Positions 1 through 12,900 of a stretch of DNA of 64,000 nucleotides are shown here, piece by piece. The notes under the pieces were generated by a model. That model was not told the DNA's origin. It saw only the letters and a list, made by a program, of their open reading frames with translations, and searched no databases. The stretch spans positions 101,232,566 to 101,296,565 of the forward strand of contig NC_060251.1 in the NCBI RefSeq assembly GCF_921293095.1, read 5' to 3'. The position numbers and the translations under genes were made by a program. Origin of the DNA: Ischnura elegans. Taxonomy: Eukaryota; Arthropoda; Insecta; Odonata; Coenagrionidae. Within the stretch, counting starts at the first letter, position 1, and every line of letters starts with the position of its first letter.

Positions 1-598
1 AGACAACGGACCGAAAAATGAATCTATTTATTTTTCAAGTATAATCACAACATTAATTTGGCGAAATAGCCCATTTTCATTGCTTATATGGGAATTACGT
101 TTATTTCCAGGGCATAAGTGGCTGCTTATGGAGCTAACAACTACATATACCGTTTTGGCAGGTTTCACTAGATAAGCATGATGAAAATAATGAAAAAGAG
201 AATAATAACAACAACTATTATTATCATTGCTCCATAAAAATTTGTACAAAGGCCTAGATACAAGAACTGCTGAGGGATTTATGTGACACCAGAGGATTTT
301 GCCTGTTGGTGGGATGCACTATTGTGTATATTTGAAAAACAAAAAAGTCTCCTAGATGAACTAACTAGTGATGCATAATGAAAAAAGGCGATATATAAGT
401 AATGATACAGTAAATAAAAATTAATGGAATTGTAATTATTAAACAAAATCAAAAGAAGGAATATGGTTTGTTAAAATTTCTATACGACATCCTCCATAAT
501 AATATTGTTTGTAAAGAGTCGAAGTTTCACATGCTTTACATGTGAAAATTTAGCTATTTTTCACATGCCTTACATGTGCTTTACTATCTTTGATTGTA
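1..598. other. AT-rich DNA, no gene seen; paired short palindromes
   Basis: No open frame here has recognisable protein character. The only structure I see is a pair of near-identical imperfect palindromes, CACATGCTTTACATGTG at 528-544 and CACATGCCTTACATGTG at 562-578, each with CACATG/CATGTG half-sites. They could be paired binding sites or just a local duplication. Confidence 0.4.
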
Positions 599-905
599 TT
601 AGGCAGAAAGTGGTAAATAAATATCCGACGGATCTATTGATATATATTTTTGTTTAGCGGATTGAGGTTTCGGTGGGATCTTGATCCAATTCTCACCTCC
701 CCCGAAGTCGTCAACTGTAAAAGCGCACCCTCGTTTCTTCGACCAACCTTGGGAAGTGGACGGCCGTGTCCCGAAATCTGCGAGAGGGAGGATTTCAGGA
801 CAAAAGAACGCCGAAATTCCACCTCGCCTATAAAGAATTACTATCTCATCTTCTCTCTGAAACTCATTCAGCAAAATGATAATCTTCCCATTGTTTCACG
901 CGTTG
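599..905. other. GC-richer island, unidentified (possible repeat)
   Basis: The stretch from about 655 to 840 is clearly richer in G+C than the surrounding DNA and has short open frames on both strands. None resembles a known protein. It may be part of an interspersed repeat. No terminal repeats or target-site duplication could be found. Confidence 0.25.
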
Positions 906-2931
906 CATAAGACGAGGGAATGACTTAAAAGCTAACAAAATGCAAGGAATTTTCCCGTCACCCTGATAAATTATTTTTTTTCATGCGGAAGGTAGGAAAG
1001 AAATGCTTATAATATTATGACACACTTTGAAAAATTTCATGAGTTGACCTTGTAGAGGTCTTAACATTTAAAAGCATTGATGATTTTTTTAATTTTTGGA
1101 ATGGTTGAATTTCCTTTGCCTATCCCATTTTCCAGTAGTATTCCATCAATCAATATCATATTCGAGCACTTCATCATTTTTGCCAGATACAGGTCCTTAC
1201 CAGTGTTCAAGTTACCAGAATATTCTTCTCCTGTAGTCGTTTCATTTTATGACATTTATGATGGTATGTGTAGGCAGCTTAATTATGACGATGATGATGA
1301 ATAATACGTTGTTTAAGAGATATGCGGGAAGATATATCTGTCCTTGTAGTAAAGAAGAAAGTGATCGAAAGGTAGAACAGTGAACTGCAGGAAATACTTG
1401 GCAAGTTTTGTTTTCTTAAATTCATGAATGGTAGAAAACTCTATTATCTATAAAGATTCATGAGTTTATACATAACTCCCACTAGGTCTTAATCGTGATT
1501 CGTGATCTCGACAAATCCATTCGGCAGTAACTTTTGTACTAATTGGTACCAGCTGAAAAGGTAAACATATTTTAGACACCGATACAGCGTGGAAAGATGT
1601 TCCCTTTCATGTGCTAATATACTGCTTCCTCTGATTGCGTGACAGAATTCGTGATTTTAATCGCGATAGAGCCTCTGAAGTTTCGGCGTTTTAGAGAACT
1701 TTAGTTTCAGAGCAAAATACTTAAAGTTCCATACAGCAGAAGAGGAATCATTTCTGGAGATGGTTGTAAGTGTTAGCCACATGAATGTTAAAATGGAAGG
1801 TTGAATGATTATAAATAACTATATGGTGCGGAAACGTAACTCTACATAAGCAACAATAAGGAACCATCATTGGGACAAAGCATTGAACAAATTATTTTGT
1901 AAAAGTAGAACTGAAAATATTTACGGACCAATTGGAACTTTAGGATACATAGGAAGGATAGGTTAACCAATGCACTGTTGAGCCAAGTCATGTGCGTTTC
2001 TCATAAAACAATTCTTCTAAATACCATTAATATTCCTATGAATCACCCTATTTTAGGATAGTCAAGCACCGCATAAACAGTTTTTATTGATAAGTCACGT
2101 ATAATTCTTCACATATGAAGCTGGCATTATTGTATGAGCAGCGATCATATTTAAAATACTCATTAAAACCCACGGTAGAATTAACATTGATTAAACATAT
2201 TAATTTTCTTGTTATTCTAATAATTTACAAGCGAGTGGTTGTTTCATCTAGTAAACAAGGGAATACATACTCAATTTATTTTATTTTTTACTCATGTATA
2301 AATTATATGAGCTAAACTTCCCGTGTTTTCATTTCGATTTTAATGTCACAGTAATTAAGTTTAGGTCAAAAAATAAAAAAAGTACGCAGATGAAACGCAG
2401 TTAATCTCGCTGAAATTCATAATGCATGTAGGTAGGTAAGCAATATTGCGAATAAAGCTTTAAAAAAATCCTTCTGAATAGATGCTTTTGCCTTCAACTC
2501 TGCTAAACGACTCCTTATCAAACAAACCTTGAAAATTAGCCATAAGCTAACCTCAAAGGCCTGTCATGTATGTCAAGCCGCTTCATGAGTTCGCGAAAAA
2601 ACCATAATGGGCGAGGGAATTAGCGAAGATTCCCATCTGCCCCACAGGCGAGGAGACTCACGCGGCAGAAGACTCCCCAAGGTCACCCATCAGAGCACTT
2701 CCTCATCCGAAGAGGAGGCGAAAAGGAGGGAATCCTCGGAGAGGAAATTCTCAGGCCAGGATTAAAAAGGATAGAAAACAAAGGGGCTGTTTACACCACG
2801 AATATTACAAAAGACAATTCTCAAGTCGGCCTCTGGATGTGTTGTCACCCACCCCGCATTTATGCGAATCTACAGAAGCCACCACTTGCGTCGCTTACGG
2901 ACAAATTGATACGAGTTTCACGGGGAAATAA
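906..2931. other. Intergenic, nothing recognised
   Basis: AT-rich DNA with frequent stops in all frames. A more GC-rich patch around 2570-2760 contains a run of GAGGAG-type sequence but no supported exon. No terminal repeats were seen. Confidence 0.4.
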
Positions 2932-3165
2932 GGTGTTAATAGGGGTAAACTGTTCTCGGGATTCCCACCGGGTTAATTTTTTCATAAAGGCCAACGTTTC
3001 AAGCTCCGTCTCGGCGCTCATAATCGTTCAGCCCTGATGATGAGCGCCGAGACAGAGCTTGAAACGTTGGCCGTTATGAAAGCATTAACCCGGTGGAAAT
3101 CCCGAGAACAGTTTACCCACATAATTCGCCGGGAAAGCATCAAATCATATTAACGGGGGTGTTAA
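2932..3165. mobile_element. Foldback element, hammerhead-like core (Penelope-type terminus?)
   Basis: Two arms of about 75 bp (about 2943-3018 and 3040-3118) are near-perfect reverse complements, running from GGGTAAACTGTTCTCGGG to its complement. At the centre of the right arm is CTGATGATGAGCGCC followed by GAGCTTGAAACG, which resembles a hammerhead core (CTGATGA, stem, GAAAC). An 8-bp direct repeat GGTGTTAA at 2932-2939 and 3158-3165 may be an eroded target-site duplication. Assignment to Penelope-like elements is inferred from architecture only; there is no coding sequence. Confidence 0.55.
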
Positions 3166-3838
3166 CCAACATTTATGTACATGGTGATGTGATCTATCAA
3201 ATTCATAACTCTTCAGTGCTATTCCTCGCAATAACACACATTATAATGCAAAATATAGGAAAAAAAGTGGATCGCATTGCACTCATCACTGCGCCGCGGA
3301 CATTTTTGAAAGCCGATTAAGATGCGACCGAAGTGGCAACAGAAACCAGCCTTCTTTTGGATGAAATTGTGCCTCCTCTTTGCATTACCCTTGGTTCATA
3401 CGTTGTATCCCATCTTCCATCATCGTCACGTTACGCTTCCATGGAAACTCCCATGTGGAGGGTAGGGGGATCTAAACATGGACGAGTCCAGCCCAACGGG
3501 GGAAAAAGGGGGGGAATGAAAATGGGCACTGTGCTGTGGGATGGGGAGGAGTTAAATGTCGTGGGATGGGGAAAATTGAAACGGGATGTTAAAGTGGAAT
3601 GGGCTGATAGGAAGTAGGGGAGGGAGACTGAGAAGGGGTGGGGGAGGGGGGAGAGGGCTCAACAAAGGTATGTCCACAGGCTGCACTGGCTCGTAGACCG
3701 ACTTGAAGGCGGACTGCCAGCAGAGGAAGACGCAAAGACGAGAAGCAAAACAGGGAAGAAAAACTCTCACCGCAGTCGATCCAGTAGCTACGTGAGAAGT
3801 AGTCCCGTCCCGAGGAAGAGCTTAGAGAAGCCGAGAAG
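3166..3838 (+). promoter_or_regulatory. Upstream region and 5' UTR of the takeout-like gene
   Basis: The segment just before the first coding exon becomes G-rich on the + strand at 3480-3655, with repeated GGGG/GGGAGGG runs that could form a G-quadruplex. It then becomes purine-rich and GC-balanced up to the start codon. I see no convincing TATA box. The transcription start and 5' UTR length cannot be fixed from sequence. Confidence 0.35.
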
Positions 3839-3920
3839 ATGAGCGCGTGCAGCCGGTTGACCGTCTTAGCCCTCCTGGTCACAGTCTTTGCGGCGTGTCT
3901 GGTGCAGAGTGAGGAGCCAC
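3839..3920 (+). CDS. Takeout-like gene, coding exon 1 (signal peptide)
   Basis: Starts at the ATG after AGAAG and encodes 27 residues plus one base. The N-terminus has a basic residue followed by a hydrophobic core (LTVLALLVTVFAACLV), then QSEEP, a standard secretion signal. Donor is CCAC|GTAAGT. This is the only upstream ATG exon found that gives a signal peptide and fits the phase of exon 2. Confidence 0.85.
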
Positions 3921-6900
3921 GTAAGTTCACCCTAGCTCTGGCTAGAACTTCTTTTGCATCCCAGTGGGCTGAACTGCGATGAGAGAGTAGGAGACTGTTT
4001 TCAGGGAAGAAAATTTGCAGGGTCGCGTGCTCAAACTTCGAATTAAAGGAGTGAATTCTTCACACATAATAATATACTAGGTAGTAGGAGTTGAAGGAAT
4101 AAAAGGGTAGGTTTATTGTTATGATTTTACTCAAATTATTTACTCAAAATGAATATCTCTTCATTGAAGATAAAACATGTTTACCGTCATCATATGAGGG
4201 TACTATGCATTAGAGGGACAACCGATATATTAATCTTAAAATTAAAGAATTGCGAATTCTGAAAAATAATTGAGTTTATCGACCATCGAGCATGGTTTTA
4301 TTACAGCTCTACATTTCCAACATTTTCACCTTGAAAATGTTACGCTGTAGCGAGACCATGGTCGGAAAAATAAATCACCGTGTTGATTAAGCTAAGTTTT
4401 TATTTCTTTCAACTCCTATGATGAAGGATTTCCACCAAGTCTCGCCCGCTCTTGTTAATTATACTGGGTAGGAATTTCATTCAAAACGTCGGCGCAGAGT
4501 CTTACTTGGTCGATTACTCGAGAAGAATTGATCAATTTATAATTTTAATCTACTTAAGTGGAGAAAGATTTGAAAATTTCCAACGATGTACACTTTAAAC
4601 TCGACTCAACCTTCCGTATACCAAATCATCATAAGAATAATTCTTGATGATAGAAAGCAAGCAACGACAATATTTTATTTTAGAATATATCGGTGATAAA
4701 TTTTATTGCGTTAAAATATCACCATATTAAGCATGAAATAATCCTTTTCGTTAGCTTCTAGGGGACTCTACCCTTAATTGCAATTCAAGAACATAATTTG
4801 CGAACACCGTTTCAGTTTGACCAGATTACATTCCGCTTAAAATAATGTAAGCACCAAAATTACTGGATGATAAGTAAATCATCTGATATTACGTGGTAAC
4901 AATAATGGCTAAAATATATTTTTGCGGGAATGGTAATGACTTTATGAAATCTTGTATAATCAATAAATTATCTGATAAGAGAAGATCCTTAAAAATTAAC
5001 ATTTCAAGGTCACCTAATTTTAGACGTTTTCCTCAAAATAACTCGCCAAGGTTGAAAATTGGCCTCCCCTAAGATGACTGAAACGTTAAAAGGAGCAATT
5101 AGTGAGCGCAGCACTAACTATTTCCGTTTGAGAAGTTAGGCACTTAAGTTAGCAATTTTTTACCAAAAGTAGATATTGTAATGGGTGACCGATAGCCTAG
5201 TCGAGGATACTAGTGACTGAAAGAAAGTGAGACTTGGGAGAACGTCAGATTGCATAACTGTCTCAAGGGTACACCTAGCACCAATTGGCCTTGAACTCTT
5301 GGTTATTTTATGATAATGCATGCGTCTCGCAGCTGAAAATAAATTTGTCTTAAAATATTTAGGAGGAAATTATGGATAGATACGAACATTTTTATCATTG
5401 ATAGGAGATATGTCGGTTGATTCAGGAGAGAACATTTAGAAAAAAAATAAACGGTATATAATAAAGCTTCCTGAAGCCTTCGAAAAAAGTCAGAAAGCAT
5501 TATTTTTATTCTGGGGATCACTTTCCCGCTCATGAATATTCCTCAAACCCAGCTTCCAAGCTTGTTTTTCATTTTCATCGGGTAATGAGAGGAAAAATGA
5601 ATAGATTAGGTTATTTGTTTCAACAGGAAGGATTGAAAATTCTACTGGCCATTTGGAAATGTGGGTACTGGAACGCAGTTTTCTTCCTTATGGGAATTTC
5701 TCAGAAAATATTCAGAGGTTAAATATTACATCTCATTCCCTTCTCATTGACCAATCTTCATGGTCACGAGTAGTAAATTGAAGAGTGAGCGAAAAGCCTC
5801 AATGTGGGCATAAAAAGCAGTTAATTGTGAAATCTACGCTTCATGAAACGTGCAAGATGTGCCGCATGGACGCGGTGTTTGACGGAAGAGACTTCAACGC
5901 CTGTGCTCCCTACCCTCCTCAAAACTGATCATAGCACAAAAGCGCTAGTTAATAAATGATACCATTATTTTCGGATACATATCCTCAGTCTTACATATCC
6001 TGCGTTCGTGAACTTTTTGGTTCATTCACGTAGCTTTTATTTTGAATGAGTCAATAATTTTTAGAACATAGTAAATTACTGAAAATCTTTTTTATTTCAA
6101 CGACAAATTAAAATAATATGGTCGCTCACCGCAGCGAGCTATCAAAATTTTTACTTGATTACCTAAACGGTGTCTAGATGTGATTTACAGCAAAAATGAC
6201 TAATCAATCAGAAGTAACTATAGAATAATAGCCGATTATTATCGCAAGTAGTGGTTATGTATTGGTACAATGCATAACCTATATAATTTATTACCACTAA
6301 TACACATTCCGATGACCCAAAAATGTCATTATTTATGATTCTATTGTCTGGTAGCTGATCCCAGTTGCAATGTCAATTTTTCCAGTTTTTCCGAATGATG
6401 ATTGACAACTTTTTATATTGTATGCAAGAATAATAATCTCGTCGGTTCTCAGCGCATGCTGTTTTTTTAAAAAATCGTTGTTCCAATAATTGGCGTGCGA
6501 ATGAATGAATTAATCTCATTAGTAGACAACTAAATTCGAATGTACACAAATGAAACTATAAAATCTCAAGGATTTCGTAGAGTTTTCTCATTGCACGTAC
6601 ATATGGCATATTACCCAGGAAACTTTAGCTTCTAGCCGTAAAAAGTTATCCACTAAGGCGTAGCCAATTAATATCTGATATCATGAAACAATGTTAGTAT
6701 AGAAAATGTTAATCACTGATGCATACCTGATAAACATTTTACTCTAGGTGATTATATGGAACTTAAAATGCTTTGAATGTCGATGCGTAAAAAGCTACAC
6801 AATGTATTGTAATACCAAACACAAAATTTTCATAAAATTACAAGTGAAATATTTATATTAAATGAATAGCTTGCCGTCAACATGGCAAATTAAATGGATC

Positions 6901-9900
6901 ATATTAGTATTACTGGTAAATTCTAACAAAAATTTGAGCGTAGGTGGATATTAATTATTACATATACATTGTACCTTAGAACCAACGCAACGTGTTATCA
7001 ATTTGTAAACAAAACCAGTTCAGTTTTGGCAATTCTAACATATAGTTACTCAAAAAAGACAAAGCGATTCCAGTTAGTATTTGAAAAAAAATATCATATG
7101 TATTTATGCGTTATATAATCAAGCATAAAGTTAAAAAAATAAATTGGATGAGTACTGAGGTTGACGTCATAAAACACGAAAGAGGTCATCCTTGCTCTAA
7201 ATTTTTCAATGAGCGTGTCGCCCCATGCAAATCTAGTACTCGATCTTTCGTATTGCACTTCAATACCTCCTTGTTAGCCCTGAAAACTCAAGGTTAAATA
7301 ATGCCGCCATACGATAATAATCTAAATTTAAGCCTTGAAATAAATCTTGTACACATTTATCCTAAATAACCGTCTTGGAGACCCGTGAATGCAACCAACA
7401 CGTGTAGATTCAAGTCTTCCTCTCAGACTAATATGAAAAAGTCACTTTCACTTCGAAGGTTAGGCTAGCAGGTATCTTCTTGTTGATTTTCCGGCGACCA
7501 CTATTGACCTTGAATAAAGGGCGGAGATGCTGAGGTGCTAAGATGCTTGGATACAGTTAAGTACGTCGTTTGCGGCATGCCACTACCCAGACATTTGGAG
7601 CGAAGTATCTTTTTTATCGGATGTCACATAAACAGAAGCCATTCCTCTTACCTTAAAAGTAAGAAATAAGGGAGTTGAAAATACTAAATTTACTTCCCCC
7701 AGAGATTCAATTAAAAGTAGCGATTTTTCCAAAATTTGGGTTAACATATACTAAGAAACCGTAAGCAAACAAGGTAAGCTTATTTTTTTGAAATAATATG
7801 TATTTTGTAAACAACATACTTATTGATAATAATATCAGTGTTCATTAATATTCAGGTAGGTATTCCAAAACATCGAATAAGGTACAAATACTCAGGCGAA
7901 AACGAAGGAGGCATAAATTTGACTAATGACTCAGTAACCAATTCCTATATATAATTAGATTGTTCACGAAATTACTTGTGGTATTGTGTAATTTACTAAT
8001 TCAATGAGGTGAATGTCACAATTTCATTTATTTTCCAGTATTATTTTCGCTATACTTCGCATAATTTTGGACATGTAAAAAAAATTATTGATCAATAAAA
8101 TATACTGAGGCCAGAAGTGGTATCATTTGTGAAATCCTATATTATTGATCATAGTTCTTGCAGAATAAATATTGCCTTAGCATTAAGCAATTAACAGCGC
8201 ATTGCGTTTGGTCTAAGCCTTCAGCGATCTTGATCGCGTGAAAACAGGAAAGCATTTCTCCGCAACCAGAGATTAGCCGGTCAAAATATCAGGTAACTAG
8301 GTTGACTTTCCTTCGAGTTCTAGGAAAAGTATTGGGAGCAAGTGTCATGCGCGAGCAACGGAGCATTGGGGGACTTCCCCTGCGGCCGCGGCGATGCGGC
8401 GAACCTACGGCTATGCTAACTGTACTTCCACACAATGGCTTCGATCCATCGGTAGCCTCTTAAGGTTTTCGACCCCAAGTGGCGATCAGCTGACGCAGGA
8501 ATGATGCCCCAATGAATGACACATGATCAAATGGGAACGCGCGGGAATTCCACGCGGCTGTCCGGTCCGAAAAATCCATCTCGGGCGTACTGCTTCAACA
8601 TTCAGTACATAAAATATCAATCATGAGAGATACCGTTGTTGGTAAAAGTAAATATAAGGAGACGCACGAATTTCTTTTAAATATGATAATATCTTACTCA
8701 AGTAGGGAATAATGCTACAGAATGTTAATTTGTGATCGGGCGTGGAACAATCTATGCTTAAAAAATAGCATAGCATAACCAATGTGTGTTTTATTGGTGA
8801 GACCAACCAAAAAACACTAATTTGGTGAGAATTACAGCAAAAAATGAGACTTATCAAAGCTAAAAATATCAAAACTAGAGATTTCTGAATCTCAACTAAA
8901 TTATGGTCAGGATGGGATGAGCAAGAAGATGGCCATTATGGTCGTCACTTAAAATGCAGGATATTTGTGCTACGGATGAAATTGGGAATGAACATTTTTG
9001 GGATGGGTATGGAAGAACAATGTTTTTAAAAAATAGCAACAAAAAAAAACAGCATTGGTACCTATACTTAGCTTGTGATTGGAAAGGAAAGGTTGTCCAG
9101 CCGATTAAAAACATCAACGCGAGTGTTTTTACCTCTCATTTACATTGTGGTCAGAACTTGCGTCAAACCAATCCTCAGAAAGCTGACTGTTAATTTTCTG
9201 TGTCGCACAACTTTCATATTGGATGCATGGGTGATTCTATACAATGGATCTGCTCTATAAACTTCGTAGACTTGAAGACAATATGGCAATTTTCTTAGGT
9301 AGTAACACCGCTGTTAATCATATCGATCAAGCGGGAGCGATGCGTTCTCTTATCCCTTTAAGAATTTAAGGTTGCAGCCTTAGATCTCATAAAAAATACG
9401 TTTTTATGCTGATATTAATGCGTCAAATACACAAAAATTCATATGAAAGCGATATCTCTAATAGTTTCTGAGATATAGTCTGGAACGTGAAATAATACAA
9501 ATTCTCGCTCCCTTATGGTCTATAGGGACATATGTGTCTCATGACATAAAAACACTAATTTGGTGAGAATTACTGCAAAAATGCGCATTTTTGTACTACC
9601 TCCATAGGTATAAAAGAATAACCGAAAGTCCTATTACAATTGGCCCTCTCATTGATTTGTTATAAACTACCAAATTTCCACTTCGTAAACAGCATTTCAA
9701 GTGAAAGTTCTTAATAATACGGAAATTACAATATCTAAATATATCACAAAAAGAATTTAAAACAAGAAGCCATTAGCCTATTCTTAAGTAGAACCAATTC
9801 TTACAATCATACACCTTTCCATTTAATTTTAAGAGAATTTAAATAAAAATGGGACATATGCGTCCCTCGGACCTTAAAGAGTTAATTATCCTGTAAATGA

Positions 9901-12900
9901 TCATCTGTAGGTTTTCATCGTCCCACACTGTCTCGCTCTCATGCGTACTGTCGACAAATAACGAATTTCAGCTGACAATTGGAACGTGTTTCTTCCACGT
10001 TCCAAAAATGTTGACCCAAATGGTTTTTCTAGCCCCATAAGCTGGCCTTCACCGAAATTTCGACTTTCAAACTAATTTGACGTCACATTCACCCATGGTC
10101 CTTGGTCGAGTCGCCTCCTTTTTGATTGCCGGCACGGGCTGTAATCAACCCTTCAAATGTCTCGAAGGCATTGACCTACCGCATTTAAAAGACAGTTTGA
10201 TGACTGTAGTGATACATTTCGCTGGTCCAGCGAGCGACCTCATGTATAGAATACTTTATTTCACGCGAACACTGGCGCCATTTAGCGTCTAAAACGCATT
10301 TACTGTTCAGAGATCGAAATCCTTTAATTTCAAGAGCAATTTATCTGTTACCCCTGTCATGAATAGTCCCCTCGAATGATAATGGTAATTATGTTTTATG
10401 ATTAATACAGCGATGTTCATAAAATTTAATTGAATAAAATATCAGCAAAGTTCTCGCTTAAGTTTTAAGGATATAATTCTTTACATCCTCTGGGATAATA
10501 TAGGGTGTTTCAGGAGGAATCTTATATACTTAAGGAGGAGGTAGCGGATACAAATTGAAGCATTTTTTGTCCTATAAACATGGGATTGCAACTCCTTAGT
10601 TACTGAGCCATGGCAACGCAAACATTTTTTTTGGATGCACTTTTGCAATTACCATGGAAGCGGTTTTTCTTGGGTATCCATCCAGTAACAAACGTCATCA
10701 TTATTCCTACTTACTATCATTTTAAACATTAAATCACCGGCTTCTGGCGAAAAATACACGTTTTCACAATCACAAATTTCACAATTTACCCACTAATTTG
10801 ACTTAAAAATTTCGATTTTTCCATGTCACTTTCTCGCTTAAGGTATATCGACGCCACTCACTTTTTTGCTCTAAACTTAAAAAAAAGGTCTAAAAAGTCG
10901 TAAACTCAACCAAAGAAGCGTAACAAAAGCGGGAGAAAATATTAATTGAAAATATTAATAATTAATTGAATATCATTCATAGTATTACGATAAATTTCTT
11001 CATCGACACCACATGGTGCATGATACAAACCCTTATTCTCGGATTTGACATCAATATTGCTTTACTTTAACAATCAGCTTTACTAAAGAAGAACTAGGCA
11101 ACCCGTGCGAAAACTTCGTACTTTCACGCTATGAGGTAATAAGCATGTTAAGGAAACGGTTTAATTAGGTTTAAAATAGAGAAGAAGGTGTATCATAAAG
11201 TGCATTCCTTGCACTTGTTTTCCTGCATAAATATTCAAAACATATGAATAAAATGCAGGCAAGAGAGTTTGGTACCAATAGGAACATTCATGACGTCTGT
11301 TACTGAATAATGGCACGCAATTCACAAAACTTCTTTAAAGACAATATTAGAAGTAAAAATGTTGTTTAACATTCTTCACACTTATTAGATTTTCTTTTTA
11401 ATACTTTTTCCTGCTTATGTTACATTTCTTTGGTTAAGATATGGATTTTTTTTTTAAGTTTAGAACAAAAAATTTAGTGAAGTCGATATACCTCAATCGA
11501 GTAATCGACATGGAAAAATCGCACCTTTAAGCCAAATTAATGGGTAAATAGTGAAATTTGATATTGAGATTGTATTTTTTGTCAGATGCCGGTGATTTAA
11601 CGTTTAAAATGATACGACATTTATCACTTTAGGTGCAGTATTAATTGATCTCATATGGAATGGCAGAAAAAGACCTTTCTGTAATAATATTCATAATAGG
11701 CCTAATCCTGGTCTCATCCAGCGACAAAAAAAGGATCACCGATCGTGTTTGGAATTTCGACGTCGGTAGGCGATAAGCGTGGATTTTTCCTCATAATGAG
11801 AACGTATGTAATGTGATTGAGGCCACTCATGCACTCAGCACTTGCGGTTCCGTCCGTTGGTCAAGTTTTTCGAAATAAATAGCCTTGCGGATCACTTGAA
11901 ACACTGACTGCAAACTTTTACTGTCCAGGAGCATGTAAAAGAAGCGTAATAGAAATGGTGTAATGTTTTAATCTCCATCTATCTCATCATGTATCAGCGC
12001 AATACAGAAATAAAGGACCATAAATAATTAGATGCTACTAAAACCTAAGGGGGAAAAAATAAAACAGTTCAAAATGCCAACAAATATCTTCCCATATTCA
12101 TTGGACTTTTAAGGTTGTAATCCAATATATAGATGTGTAGAAAACAAAAATTTGTCGTAAATATGAATTAAACTAGATAAATCAAATCTGTCAGCACTAT
12201 TTTCTATTCGTTTTGACGCCCGCTAATGCTCGATACAAATTTGCATTCAGGTATTCATTTCTAATGTGAAGATATATGATGGAAATATCAAAGAATCATT
12301 TCTTTGTTGACCAGTATCTGAAAAATAATGCAAGATTTATACTTAAATATCAGCGGCAAATCAGGCGCTGGAAGTGCATTTCTTAATACCACTAATGAGT
12401 ATGCATTTTTTTCTAGCCTACTACGTCCTCCAATGCAGCAAGAGTGACCCGAAATTCAATGAATGCCTCACAAGATCCGGAAACCACCTGGCAGAACATT
12501 TCAGGAGCGGTAAGATTTTAATCATAGGCTACTTATTCAGATTCAACTGTGATAGTTTTTCTTGGTGGGTCACTTTCATATAAACTTTTATTATAAAAGG
12601 TTATTGAGTTAAGATGATATGGTTTTAAAATTTTCAACTCTATAACAACAATCCAAATAATCAAACAATAAACCTCAAATTCATTTTTTCCATTATCACA
12701 CAAGGATTTTTCATTGCATTCGTCACTATAAGTATTTTGATAAATGAAGGGAAGTAATTGTCAATCCAGCTCAAAAATTTTATTGAAAATTAAAAAAATA
12801 TCATCATGCATAATAATTTTGATTTCATTTAATGTTAAAAGATATAAGCGACAAAAATGCATCAACAATAAACCATATTACAAAAATGTCATTAATCAGG

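Noticed and set aside
3589-3930. 113-aa minus-strand open frame across the start of the takeout-like gene
   Set aside because: It is a low-complexity proline/serine-rich shadow of the G-rich upstream region and signal-peptide exon; no domain.
8954-9193. 79-aa frame rich in W/Y/K as a possible transposase fragment
   Set aside because: It lies among transposon debris and could be real, but no diagnostic motif of any transposase family can be pointed to.
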